Shown here piece by piece: positions 45,744 to 54,658 of a stretch of 64,000 bases of DNA. Each line of letters begins with the position of its first letter. The stretch's first letter is position 1. Below the pieces are notes generated by a model. The model was given only the letters and a program-made list of their open reading frames with translations, searched no databases and was not told the origin of the DNA. The DNA is from CAYVTV01 sp964526475 (GTDB lineage: Bacteria; Bacteroidota; Bacteroidia; Bacteroidales; GCA-2748055): assembly GCA_964526475.1 (NCBI GenBank), contig CAZGKF010000004.1:45478-109477 (forward strand), written 5' to 3'. Both the position numbers and the translations under genes were made by a program.

Positions 45744-45816
45744 TGCCCCGTGGTGTAACTGGCAACACGTCTGATTCTGGATCAGAAGAGTTCAGGTTCG
45801 ACCCCTGACGGGGCAA
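45744..45816 (+). tRNA. tRNA-Gln (CTG)
   Basis: Cloverleaf read directly. Acceptor TGCCCCG pairs with CGGGGCA. The anticodon stem TCTGA/TCAGA encloses the loop TTCTGGA, whose anticodon is CTG. The T-arm is CAGGTTCGACCCCTG. CCA is not encoded. Confidence 0.95.
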
Positions 45817-45832
45817 CATTATAAGATATCTA

Positions 45833-47062
45833 TTATTCTTTTGACATTTCAGCCATAAACCATAATGTATATACAACCATTGGAGTCCAGTACTCTGATA
45901 TATGATAATTCCCATCACCTATATCAGGCTGGTCTGCAGGATCCCCACCAAGTCCGTTCATCACTGCACCAGGAATAACGGGTGTGCCCGGAAGAAAAGC
46001 ATTTCCGCTATAATGGATGGGATGATTGTAGCCTGCTCCATGCATGGTTGAACTATTGAAAGGATTGACTCCAAGAATCCAGTCGAACTGTTTCTGTGCA
46101 AGAGCTTTTAGTTTTTTATCTTTTAAGATATCTGCTGCTTTAACAAGTCCGACACCTGCAGATGCCAGATTTGCATTTATTCCTGTCCACCACCCTACTG
46201 GTTCCATAAAATACCTGTACCAGTAATCCCCTGTTTTCCTGTTCCCTCCGGGATCCTTTTCAGTATAAAGACCATAGGGAATAATACCAAAACTGTTTTT
46301 TCCCGACATAAACAAAAGATAATCATATGCGTACTTTGAGATCATATCTTTCCATGCAGGAACATCTTTATGCGATGGAAAAGCCTGTATCAGATCGCAC
46401 ATGGAAATTAATTCGAAGCATCCTCTGTATATATCTTTATATGGCTCCATATTCGAAGAGGAGGTATAAAAGAATCCTGAAGGATTTTCCTGTTTTTGTG
46501 CCTGCATTTTCAAAAAATACTCATTACCCCACAACAGTTCCTCCAGTATTTTCCCCCTGCTTTCATTATCGTGTAATTCCCATGTTTTTGCAAGACCTAT
46601 CATTCCATATATTGTTGCCTCCACCCATTTTCTAAGATCACTGGCATCATGCCATCCGCCTGTTACATCCTGGTGTTTACCGTTATCCATACGTATTCCA
46701 TCATCCAGATGGCAGGGCGATAAATAACCTGTTGTACTTGAGCCGCAGCGCTGCAAGGAAAAATATCCGACAGAATATTCCCCAAAATCACACTTATTTG
46801 GCAGGAGCTTTCCGGTAAATACAATTTTCTGTGTTTCCAGGTCAATTACATCAAAATTTCGCTGAATATTTCCATTAACTATAAGATTTTTAGAGACATC
46901 AGGTAAATACCCGATCTGATTTATCAGAAGATCAACATTCAGATCTCTGGATAGACGCTGGGCGGATACATTTACAAGTGCATATTGAAAACATAATATT
47001 AGACTTAGGATAAATAACCTGCCGATTAAAAAATGGAGAATACTCTGTAATTTACTGCTCAT
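45833..47062 (-). CDS. GH9-like glycoside hydrolase, shortened
   Basis: 409 residues with a signal peptide (about 1-35). An incomplete N-terminal Ig-like segment (DLLINQIGYLPDVSKNLIV) leads directly to the catalytic domain: TGGWHDASDLRKWV holds the aspartate pair (Asp139, Asp142), FDWILGVNPFNSS is the late helix, and NYHISEYW carries the putative acid Glu390. This is the family 9 endoglucanase layout, but it is well below the usual length: the Ig-like domain appears cut short around residues 97-101. Only 16 bases separate the tRNA-Gln from its stop codon. The substrate is probably a beta-glucan, which is unproven. Confidence 0.8.
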   Translation of the reverse strand: MSSKLQSILHFLIGRLFILSLILCFQYALVNVSAQRLSRDLNVDLLINQIGYLPDVSKNLIVNGNIQRNFDVIDLETQKIVFTGKLLPNKCDFGEYSVGYFSLQRCGSSTTGYLSPCHLDDGIRMDNGKHQDVTGGWHDASDLRKWVEATIYGMIGLAKTWELHDNESRGKILEELLWGNEYFLKMQAQKQENPSGFFYTSSSNMEPYKDIYRGCFELISMCDLIQAFPSHKDVPAWKDMISKYAYDYLLFMSGKNSFGIIPYGLYTEKDPGGNRKTGDYWYRYFMEPVGWWTGINANLASAGVGLVKAADILKDKKLKALAQKQFDWILGVNPFNSSTMHGAGYNHPIHYSGNAFLPGTPVIPGAVMNGLGGDPADQPDIGDGNYHISEYWTPMVVYTLWFMAEMSKE

Positions 47063-47250
47063 AGGGGTTTATATTTATTTATACTTTGTAAAAAATCAAA
47101 TCATTCAATGTATTTGACAGAATACTCTATCCTTATAAAATATAATTCTAAGATAAGGTAAAAATTTTATTAAGCAAGTATTAGTTAAGACGATGAAAAA
47201 CCTACTGACTTCGACACATATAACTTTCCGGGGAAACCGGAAACGAAGGT

Positions 47251-49086
47251 TTATTGTTTTTTAAGATTCTCAGTCATTCTTACCAGCGACAGGAATTCAC
47301 TCCGATATCCTTCCTCATCGTCTCCCCTGGCTCCTTTCGCAAGGTCTATGACATGTGACAGGTTCGCGCTGCCTTTAAATTCTGATTCTCTCAGCACCAT
47401 CCCGAACTCTGCAACGGCAGCAGAGAACCTGAAATTATCGCTTGTTTTTTCCAGTGCCAGCAATTTGCCGGATACAGGTTTATCAAACAGAATACTGGTA
47501 TTTTCATCAGGAAGTTTATAACGAAGTTTTACAGTGAGTATTTCGGCCATAGGATCAGGTTTAACTTTTGTATTATTTTGCTGATATTTCAGGGTATCTA
47601 CACCAGGAATATCTGCATCGGCTCCTGCAGGGATAATTTCGTAAAGTGCGGTAACATTATGACCTGCTCCTGCTTCCCCCGCATCTTTCCTGTCGTCGTT
47701 GAAATCCTCAGCGTTCAGCATACGGTTTTCGTAACCTATAAGCCGGTAGCCTTTAACACGGGCAGGGTTGAATTCGATCTGGAACTTAACATCTTTGGCT
47801 ATAGTAAATAATGTGCCTGAGAACTCTGTTACAAGCATTTTCCTTGCTTCCTGTATATTATCAATATATCCGTAATTGCCGTTACCTTTATTGGCGATTA
47901 TTTCCAGCCTGTCGTCCTTGTAATTTCCCATACCATATCCCAGTACAGTAATGAAAATTCCTTTTTTCCTTTCTTCTTCCACCAGACGCTCCATCTCGGC
48001 GTTTGAAGATACACCTACATTGAAATCCCCATCGGTAGCCAGAATGATGCGGTTATTCCCCGTTTCGATGTAATTATCACCTGCAACTTTATATGCAAGT
48101 AGTAACCCTTGTCCACCGGCGGTCGATCCTCCTGCCTCCAGTTTTTCTATCGAAGCCAGAATTTTTTCTTTCTGACTTCCGGGGGTTGATTCCAGTACCA
48201 GTCCTGCGGCTCCGGCATAAACCACTATAGCAACTTTATCTTTGTCACGGAGTTCTTTTACAAGCATCCGGAAAGATGATTTCAGAAGGGGTAATTTATT
48301 TGGCATATTCATTGACCCTGAAACATCAATTAAAAAAACAAGATTGGAGGGTGGGAGTTCTGATTTCTCCATGCTTTTTCCTTTAAGGCCTATGTGCAGC
48401 AGTTGATTTTTTCTATTCCAGGGACATACTGACAGTTCCGTATAAACAGAAAAAGGATTTTTTCCTTCGGGCTCAGTATATTTATAGGAAAAATAATTCA
48501 GCATTTCTTCTATCCTGACAGCATCAACGGGGGGAAGCTGACCCATGTTTATAAACCTGCGGATATTTGAATAGGAAGCCCTGTCAACATCAATAGAAAA
48601 AGTTGATAATGGCTGTATCAAAGCATCTTTGAAGCCATTTTCATGGATAGTGCCGTAATTTTCCGTGTTGTGACCGGTATAGTTGTAAGAATTATCGCCG
48701 GCATACCGGCTTACATATGGCATTGAATATGCTTCATAGGATGCATGCTTGTGTTTTATTAATACTGCTTTATATTCCCGGTCGGACGCAGGCAAGGATT
48801 CAAGTACGGCATTAATAATATTTTGTCCTTTAATCTCCACTTCTTTTGTTTGCATTCCCGGTAATGAGAATACCAGTATCTTATCTTCAGCAAGGACAGA
48901 GAGTTTGTAGTTTCCATTGTTATCAGTGACAGTGCCACGAACAGTGCTTTTTACTGATACTTTAACTCCACTGAGAGGAGTTCCCTGATCATTGCTGACC
49001 TTACCCGCAATTTCCCGGGCATTGTAAGCTGATATCATAATTGCGGAAATGATCAGTGCAAGCAAGGATGAAATAATTTTTCTCAT
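47251..49086 (-). CDS. VWA domain protein with carboxypeptidase-like domain
   Basis: 611 residues with a signal peptide. An N-terminal carboxypeptidase-regulatory-like domain (about 25-95, GKVSNDQGTPLSGVKVSVKS) is followed by a YfbK-type von Willebrand A module with the metal site DVSGSMN near residue 254. It ends with the DUF3520-like C-terminal region (LKLRYKLPDENTS-like, then FRFSAAVAEFGMVLRES). Such proteins are exported and their ligands are unknown. It is divergent from the sigma/anti-sigma gene pair, which may regulate it. Confidence 0.87.
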   Translation of the reverse strand: MRKIISSLLALIISAIMISAYNAREIAGKVSNDQGTPLSGVKVSVKSTVRGTVTDNNGNYKLSVLAEDKILVFSLPGMQTKEVEIKGQNIINAVLESLPASDREYKAVLIKHKHASYEAYSMPYVSRYAGDNSYNYTGHNTENYGTIHENGFKDALIQPLSTFSIDVDRASYSNIRRFINMGQLPPVDAVRIEEMLNYFSYKYTEPEGKNPFSVYTELSVCPWNRKNQLLHIGLKGKSMEKSELPPSNLVFLIDVSGSMNMPNKLPLLKSSFRMLVKELRDKDKVAIVVYAGAAGLVLESTPGSQKEKILASIEKLEAGGSTAGGQGLLLAYKVAGDNYIETGNNRIILATDGDFNVGVSSNAEMERLVEEERKKGIFITVLGYGMGNYKDDRLEIIANKGNGNYGYIDNIQEARKMLVTEFSGTLFTIAKDVKFQIEFNPARVKGYRLIGYENRMLNAEDFNDDRKDAGEAGAGHNVTALYEIIPAGADADIPGVDTLKYQQNNTKVKPDPMAEILTVKLRYKLPDENTSILFDKPVSGKLLALEKTSDNFRFSAAVAEFGMVLRESEFKGSANLSHVIDLAKGARGDDEEGYRSEFLSLVRMTENLKKQ

Positions 49087-49271
49087 GATTACATATTTTT
49101 AGTTAAACTTCATATTAAAGATGCAGGAGGAATAAAAATTCCATAAATGTTTTTTCTTTATATTTTTTCAGTGCCTGATAAAGCCGGAATTTGTTTCAAA
49201 ATCCTTATCTTTTTATTAATTTGGTTGTTTGAAAAACAGGAAAATCTCCAACAGATTCAGCATCTTTTAAA

Positions 49272-49844
49272 ATGCGTATTGAAAAAACCCTGCACGATGA
49301 TGCATTGATAGAGAAATATTACTCTACCGGGAATACAGATTATCTGGGTTTACTGTATTCCCGTTATACACATATGGTTTATGGTGTTTGCTTTAAATAC
49401 CTCGAGAGCAGGGAAGATGCCAAAGACGCTGTGATGAATATTTTTGAGAAGCTGGTTAAGGAAATGAAAGGGCAGGAAATTAAAACATTCGGAAGCTGGT
49501 TGTATGTTATCAGTAAAAATTACTGTCTGATGCAGATAAGATCAGTGAAGAGCGGGATGAAGCATAAAAAAAACTGGGAATCGGAGCAGAAATTAATTAT
49601 GGAATATGGAGAATTCCTGCATCCTTTGGATACAAACGATGCTGATACTGACAGGGTTTTACAGGAATGCATGGAGAAACTTGCAGCATCACAAAAGAGA
49701 TGTATAGAAATGTTCTATTTTGAAAATAAATGTTACCGTGAGATAGCATATAGATTAAAGCTGGATGAGAAAAAGGTGAAAAGCTCTTTGCAGAATGGAA
49801 AAAGAAATCTGAAAATTTGTATGGAGGAGAAAAATGTCGGGTAA
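49272..49844 (+). CDS. ECF-type RNA polymerase sigma factor
   Basis: 190 residues with sigma region 2 (YTHMVYGVCFKYLESREDAKDAVMNIFEKL) and region 4 (CYREIAYRLKLDEKKVKSSLQNGKRNLKI), joined by a short linker. That is the two-domain structure of extracytoplasmic function sigma factors. Its 3' end overlaps the next gene by 11 bases, so it is co-translated with its likely membrane-bound antagonist. It is divergent from the VWA gene, separated by 185 bases. Confidence 0.93.
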   Translation: MRIEKTLHDDALIEKYYSTGNTDYLGLLYSRYTHMVYGVCFKYLESREDAKDAVMNIFEKLVKEMKGQEIKTFGSWLYVISKNYCLMQIRSVKSGMKHKKNWESEQKLIMEYGEFLHPLDTNDADTDRVLQECMEKLAASQKRCIEMFYFENKCYREIAYRLKLDEKKVKSSLQNGKRNLKICMEEKNVG

Positions 49845-51192
49845 TAAAATACATAAAAAGTTTAATCTGGAGGAGATTCAGGATTATCTGAATAACAGGA
49901 TGACGGAGAAAGACAGGAATGTTTTTGAAAGGGAGATGCAAAAGAATCCCTTCCTTGCTGATGCAGTGGATGGGCTTTCCGGGATTAAAGAAGAAGAAGC
50001 AATACAGGATATTTCTTCTATTAATTCCAGGATACTTCAATATAAGCATTCCGGAAAAATGCTTTTAATATATCGTTATGCAGCTTCTATTGCATTCCTG
50101 GCTGTATTATCTCTGGCATTCTATACCATATTTCTGAGGAAAACAGGAATAATTCCTCCTGAAGTTATTGTCAGTGAAGCACGAAAGGAAACTGACCAGG
50201 AATTACTTCCTGATCTTCAAAAGGAAGAGACAAAAAAAACAGAGACCTTATCTCCGGTTGTGGCCGGGGAAGAAGCGAAATCGATGGAAACAAATCAAGA
50301 AAGGAAAACGGTTCTCAGGGAAGAGCCTGAAAAGGAGGAGCTTATTGCAGAGGTAGATAACGAAGAATTATACATTCTGGAAGCTCTTAAGGTTCAGGAG
50401 GAAGAAGAAATAACAGAATTTGAAGTTCAGGATGAAATAGCAGGTAAAACAGAAATAATACCGGAGAATCAGGTTTTGCAATACAGGATGTCATCCGAAA
50501 CTTTGAAAAAGTCTCATCCGCTGGCAGCCGCACCTGTTAATGCAATAATTAGTAGTAAAGAAGGTATGGTTTTGGAGGGTAAGGTAATTTCAGCTGAAGA
50601 CAGCCTGCCGGTTTATGGGGGATTAATATATTTTAAGGATAGCGGGAAAGGAGTGTTGACTGATTTAAACGGAAAATTTAAGATTCATATCCCCGAAAAA
50701 GAGGAGGTAAGCCTTGTAGCAGATTTCATAGGGATGAAAAGAAAAGAAATTGCAGCTGATATGGCTGAAAAGCTTCTCATTGTTCTTGAACCTTTGTCTT
50801 TGGGTCCGGATGAGATTGTGATCACCGGGTATGGCATAATGGGTGAAGATGAGCTAAGGGGTATTGTTTCAACGCCTCCCTTTCATATTATTAAGCCTTT
50901 GGGATATAAACCCGCGTCTCCGGTTACCGGAGCAGAAGAGTTTAAAAATTACATAAAAAACAACCTGAATTTCCCTGAAGATACCGGGCTGAAAAAAGCA
51001 GTTGTAGTGCTTAATTTTATTGTGGGAACCAATGGGGATATAAAGAACATTTCCAGGGTAAGAAGCAATGGAAGCCCTTTTTACATTGAAGCTGTCCGCT
51101 TGTTGAGTGAAGGTCCGTCATGGGTCCCTGCGCAATTTGAAGATAAAAAGATAGAAGAAGCAGTGAGGTTAATGATAATATTCAGACAGTAA
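49834..51192 (+). CDS. Anti-sigma-like membrane protein with TonB C-terminus
   Basis: 452 residues. The cytoplasmic N-terminus (about 1-75) contains NLEEIQDYLNNRMTEKDRNVFEREM, the pattern of Bacteroidota anti-sigma factors. One membrane helix at about 79-98 follows. The periplasmic part has a Glu/Lys-rich stretch (110-215), a carboxypeptidase-regulatory-like domain (about 248-310) and a TonB C-terminal-like domain (about 370-452) ending VRLMIIFRQ. It overlaps the sigma gene by 11 bases. The domain mix suggests that contact with an outer-membrane or periplasmic partner controls the sigma factor. Confidence 0.82.
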   Translation: MSGNKIHKKFNLEEIQDYLNNRMTEKDRNVFEREMQKNPFLADAVDGLSGIKEEEAIQDISSINSRILQYKHSGKMLLIYRYAASIAFLAVLSLAFYTIFLRKTGIIPPEVIVSEARKETDQELLPDLQKEETKKTETLSPVVAGEEAKSMETNQERKTVLREEPEKEELIAEVDNEELYILEALKVQEEEEITEFEVQDEIAGKTEIIPENQVLQYRMSSETLKKSHPLAAAPVNAIISSKEGMVLEGKVISAEDSLPVYGGLIYFKDSGKGVLTDLNGKFKIHIPEKEEVSLVADFIGMKRKEIAADMAEKLLIVLEPLSLGPDEIVITGYGIMGEDELRGIVSTPPFHIIKPLGYKPASPVTGAEEFKNYIKNNLNFPEDTGLKKAVVVLNFIVGTNGDIKNISRVRSNGSPFYIEAVRLLSEGPSWVPAQFEDKKIEEAVRLMIIFRQ

Positions 51193-51200
51193 AATGTTGA

Positions 51201-51878
51201 TTATGATGCCTCATCAAACTCTAATTCCAGCTGAATTATGATATTGTCATCAATAAAATTATCCTTCAATTCTGCAAAGAGAGATTTGGACATAAAGTTT
51301 ACATTCCATTCAGTTCTGTTAATAGCAAATGGATTTGTGTGAGCTTTTATTTTACTTCCAGTTATATCTATTTTTGCAGGGAAGCTGATACTTTTTACAG
51401 TGCCTCGCATGGTAAGATTTCCGGTAACATTATGGGTGGGTGTTAAACCACCGCTTGCAGGTGCAGATGGATTATCAATTCTGGTTACTGAAACTATTTC
51501 AAAACTGGCAGATGGATACTCATCGACATGGAAAAAATCCTGTGATTTAAGGTGTCCTACAAGTTTGGCATTCATTTCCGGATCAGTAAGATCTTCATTT
51601 ACTATTGTGTTAAGATCGATTACAAAATTTCCGGCGGTTATTGTCCCATTTATGGAGTTGATTTTTCCTTCAGTAATTTTTACTGTTCCATGATGTTCAC
51701 CCCCTGGCTTGGAGCCTGTCCATTTAAGTATTGACACATCGGTATTCAGGTTGTACTCAGTCCCGCTGGCAACTCCTGCTTTTTTCGCTTCTTCAGCTGC
51801 AACTTTTTCAGCACTCGTTCTGGTTTTACACGACCCTAATACTGCAAGGATCATAAGGTAAAATACTATATTTTTCAT
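51201..51878 (-). CDS. YceI family lipoprotein
   Basis: 225 residues. A lipoprotein signal ends at VLGSCKT. The YceI lipocalin-like barrel follows: NTDVSILKWTGSKPGGEHHGTVKITEGKI, INGTITAGNFVIDLNTIVN, LVGHLKSQDFFHVDEYPSASF and VTGNLTMRGTVKSI. Family members bind isoprenoid-like lipids in the periplasm. The frame opens 16 codons earlier; the ATG at 51878 begins the signal peptide. It converges with the anti-sigma/TonB gene. Confidence 0.92.
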   Translation of the reverse strand: MKNIVFYLMILAVLGSCKTRTSAEKVAAEEAKKAGVASGTEYNLNTDVSILKWTGSKPGGEHHGTVKITEGKINSINGTITAGNFVIDLNTIVNEDLTDPEMNAKLVGHLKSQDFFHVDEYPSASFEIVSVTRIDNPSAPASGGLTPTHNVTGNLTMRGTVKSISFPAKIDITGSKIKAHTNPFAINRTEWNVNFMSKSLFAELKDNFIDDNIIIQLELEFDEAS

Positions 51879-51970
51879 GGTTTCTAAAATTTGATAATTT
51901 AACCTTTTTAATTTAATCTTAAACAAGCATGATCTGATAATGTTCAGGAATTGATAAAAGATGTAAGTTA

Positions 51971-52345
51971 TTAATATCCTATCATCTTAAATGGCAACTT
52001 GGTCATTGACTTGTAATTTTCTCCTGCTTCCAAAATATCTTCATCATCCATTTCATAATACCAGTTAACCATGATCTCGTGATTGGTAAGTTGGATAATT
52101 TCGAGTTTCTTGAAAAGATCAAGGATACACTTTGAAGAGCTTGTATTGAAGTGTTCAAGTTGAATGTTTATAATAGTCATTTCAGGAGGATTTTTGGCAT
52201 AATCATCGACCCAGTCGATTAAAGGTTTGTAGAACATATTTGAATTCTCAGGATTAGATCTGCCTTTTATTTCGATAAGTCCCTGATTTGCGTCATATAA
52301 GACGGCAGGTGTTTTTGTTGTGCCTTCGATAAAAACTGGTTCCAT
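51971..52345 (-). CDS. SiaC-like (DUF1987) regulatory protein
   Basis: 124 residues matching DUF1987. It starts MEPVFIEGTTKTPAVLYD and contains GLIEIKGRSNPENS and the block LEHFNTSSSKCILDLFKKLE, which includes the Ser/Thr cluster phosphorylated in the Pseudomonas SiaC system. It ends NWYYEMDDEDILEAGENY. In that system SiaC activates a diguanylate cyclase under control of the kinase SiaB and phosphatase SiaA; none of these partners is encoded nearby. The upstream ATG at 52381 would add 12 unrelated hydrophobic residues. Confidence 0.88.
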   Translation of the reverse strand: MEPVFIEGTTKTPAVLYDANQGLIEIKGRSNPENSNMFYKPLIDWVDDYAKNPPEMTIINIQLEHFNTSSSKCILDLFKKLEIIQLTNHEIMVNWYYEMDDEDILEAGENYKSMTKLPFKMIGY

Positions 52346-52548
52346 AATGAAAATAATATATAATATAAAAGCTATAAACAATAAATATACAAAATGTTCA
52401 ATAAATAAGCTTCAACATTTTGAATGTTTTATAAACAAATAAGCAGAAACGATTATTTTTTTAACTTCCGGTTAATTTTCAGAGTAATAATTTTTATTTC
52501 ACATGTGGTATTTCGGTAAACCATACTATTTTTTTGGATTATTATTAT

Positions 52549-52580
52549 TTTGGCTAATAGATAAAGAAATACTATCTTTG
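52549..52580 (+). promoter_or_regulatory. Promoter of initiator tRNA
   Basis: TTTG at 52549-52552, a 20-base spacer and TATCTTTG at 52573-52580 match the consensus on both elements. The tRNA starts 40 bases downstream. Confidence 0.75.
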
Positions 52581-52620
52581 CAATGATTTTAAATTTTAAA
52601 AACCTGGTTTAAAGATATAT

Positions 52621-52693
<73 letters not shown>

Positions 52694-52703
52694 CAAAGGG
52701 AAA

Positions 52704-52733
52704 GCCCTCCAAACGTAAGTTTGGGGGGCTTTT
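52704..52733 (+). terminator. Intrinsic terminator of tRNA-fMet
   Basis: GCCCTCCAAAC (52704-52714) pairs with GTTTGGGGGGC (52719-52729) around a GTAA loop, with one G-T wobble, followed by TTTT. Confidence 0.85.
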
Positions 52734-52779
52734 CTCATAGGAAAAACCGAAAGCTTGCTTTCTGGGTTTTTCCTATGAG
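52734..52779. repeat. Long perfect inverted repeat after tRNA-fMet
   Basis: CTCATAGGAAAAACC (52734-52748) has its exact complement at 52765-52779. Between them GAAAGC/GCTTTC (52749-52754, 52757-52762) continues the stem around TT. The result is a helix of over 20 pairs with one small bulge, directly after the terminator. Confidence 0.85.
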
Positions 52780-52780
52780 A

Positions 52781-52993
52781 AAAGACCAACTGCGAGGAAC
52801 GAGCAGTAGGGCTTTCCTTTGTAAAGCTTCCCCCTCCGGACTCGCGAAGCCCGCAGGGCTGAGCAACACTACCCCCGCTACAAAGGGAAAAGACCAACTG
52901 CGAGGAACGAGCAGTAGGGCTTTCCTTTGTAAAGCTTCCCCCTCCGGACTCGCGAAGCCCGCAGGGCTGAGCAACACTACCCCCGCTACAAAG
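52781..52993. repeat. 108-bp tandem duplication ending in tRNA 3' copies
   Basis: Two copies, 52781-52888 and 52889-52993, identical where compared. Each ends with a 48-base unit, GGACTCGCGAAGCC through ACTACCCCCGCTACAAAG, that contains the last 14 bases of the tRNA-fMet and its downstream flank. Each also holds GCTTTCCTTTGTAAAGC, a near-inverted copy of that tRNA end. Confidence 0.85.
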
Positions 52994-53058
52994 CAGAGTG
53001 AGTGTGAGAGCGAGAGCGATTCACTCCATACTTACTCTGCTTTTCTTCGCTCTCACAC
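52990..53058. repeat. Interleaved inverted repeats, copy 1
   Basis: Arm a AAAGCAGAGTGAGT (52990-53003) pairs with 53030-53043 (one G-T wobble). Arm b GTGTGAGAGCGA (53002-53013) pairs perfectly with 53047-53058. The order is a, b, a', b', so both stems together would form a pseudoknot, or they exclude each other. A second copy lies at 57694-57759. Confidence 0.75.
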
Positions 53059-53207
53059 TGGCACTGGAACTCACACTAGCATTATCATGAGGCATTAATC
53101 TAGCGAGTATTAATGTTTTCTTATTTCCATACAATAAAAATTTTTCCTTCTCATGGCTGATATTTTTGTTTTCTTCCATTAACAAGTAACTCGTAATTCA
53201 TGGAAAT

Positions 53208-53309
53208 ATGTTTGATTTTGAAAAGCTGCATGTTTATCAGAAGGCTAAAGAATTCAATTCCAGGATCTGGAAAGTAATCAAAAAGATTAATCCGGATATA
53301 ACCATTTGA
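53208..53309 (+). pseudogene. Truncated four-helix-bundle protein gene
   Basis: A start codon and 33 codons read MFDFEKLHVYQKAKEFNSRI, then WKVIKKINPDITI, followed by TGA. This matches the first helix of the 23S-IVP-like four-helix-bundle family, whose members are about 115-120 residues. The rest is missing. A complete relative lies at 25076-25423. Confidence 0.6.
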
Positions 53310-53356
53310 TAATTTGTCCGAAATAGATTCGAATGGCCGCTTATAATATGAAATTC

Positions 53357-54657
53357 TCAGATATGAATATTCCAATATCCGGTTGTTTCACTTTCTCTTG
53401 ATATAATTCCTTTCTGTTTCAATGCATCAATATGTTTTTGAATTGCTGACGGATTAATGTTTAGCCTTTTTGATAGGGCATTCCTTGATATTGTAGGATC
53501 TTTAATAATTAGATCGAGTACTTCTTTTTGTCTTTCAGTTAGAAGGCTAACTTGACCACCAGCTTGACCACCAACTTGACCACCAATTATAGGAAAGGTC
53601 ATTCTAAGAAAATTATCAGTAAAAGTAAAGCATTCCTTTTTATAACTTTCCAATATTCTCGGAACTCCAGAACCAAGCTGTTCAACCATTCCCAAATCTT
53701 TGAATACCCGCATAAGTTCTTTATTTCTGGGGACAGAAAACCCTTCAAAAAATTCATTTTGACTTAATCCGTCTGGTAGCCCACCAGAAGAAGTTATTTC
53801 GATTCTATCAGGAAAAATTTCAAACTTGGGTGGCACTTCGCCAGTGAAATCATTATGGACAAAAGCATTAATGATAGCTTCCCGGAGTGCTATTGGGTCC
53901 CACAATCTTTGGTTTTCACGTTCTTTTGATGTGATTTTTGTTGTTGTAGGATTTTCTAATTCGATTTTATCAAGTACCTGTTTCGCAGCACGAATCAGAC
54001 ATGAATTCCCGTATTCATTATTCTCTTTTAAGTCAACACGTGAAGAACTGCTATACTTTGCGACTTTTATTGAGGTAGAATTATTGTCAGAGAGTAAATA
54101 AGCAACATAATTGTATTTATCTGATTCGGCAATTAGTTCAAGATTAGAAGCGAAGCGCTCGTTGAGTTTCAATCCTACCGACTCGTAGTATATTTTAAGT
54201 TGCTCGAATTTCAGGTCTTGTTTCCTTGATACTATTCTTCCAAGAGAATTCCTGATTCGTTTTGCAAAGAGCTCATCGATCATTTTTGTGGCATGGGATC
54301 AGCGGCTGTTCCATTTCGGATAAAACTTCCTTTCTCGGTCATACCGTATTTATTCTTGAAGTATGGCTTCTATGGTCCGCTTGCTATATTGATTTTAATA
54401 ATATTCTTCCCATCTTTTATTTCGGCTTGTATATCAAATAGTCCCATACAAGAGGGTGCGATATTGTTCTTTATCCTGTCTTTTAGTTTCAGCATATCAC
54501 CATCCAAATCAGCTACGCCAAGAATTGTTCCCTGCTTATCAATCCCTATATAGATAATTCCGCCTTCATGGTAATTGAGAAAGGCAATTACTTCTTTCTC
54601 AATATCAAGTTTAGCATTAAGTTCTTGTTTAAATTCTATACGATTGGTTTCTGACAT
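53357..54657 (-). pseudogene. Schlafen/AlbA-type ATP-binding protein gene, broken
   Basis: The start at 54657 (MSETNRIEFKQEL) opens an AlbA_2/Schlafen DNA-binding domain with GGIIYIGIDKQGTILGV. It reads to an in-frame TAG at 54370-54372, after which the same frame continues KPYFKNKYGMTEKGSFIRNG and MPQK. A one-base loss in an A-run at about 54284-54288 then shifts the frame. The remaining part (53357-54283, 308 residues) holds the ATPase-like region with NAFVHNDF and GLPDG, and a C-terminal winged helix after a GGQVGGQAGGQV linker. Two lesions make it a pseudogene unless the C-terminal frame is expressed alone from its own ATG at 54283. A shorter paralogue is at 59826-60074. Confidence 0.8.
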
Positions 54658-54658
54658 A

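Noticed and set aside
52721..53098. Overlapping open frames on both strands after tRNA-fMet
   Set aside because: They are translations of the 108-base tandem repeat and hairpins, and are repetitive on both strands.
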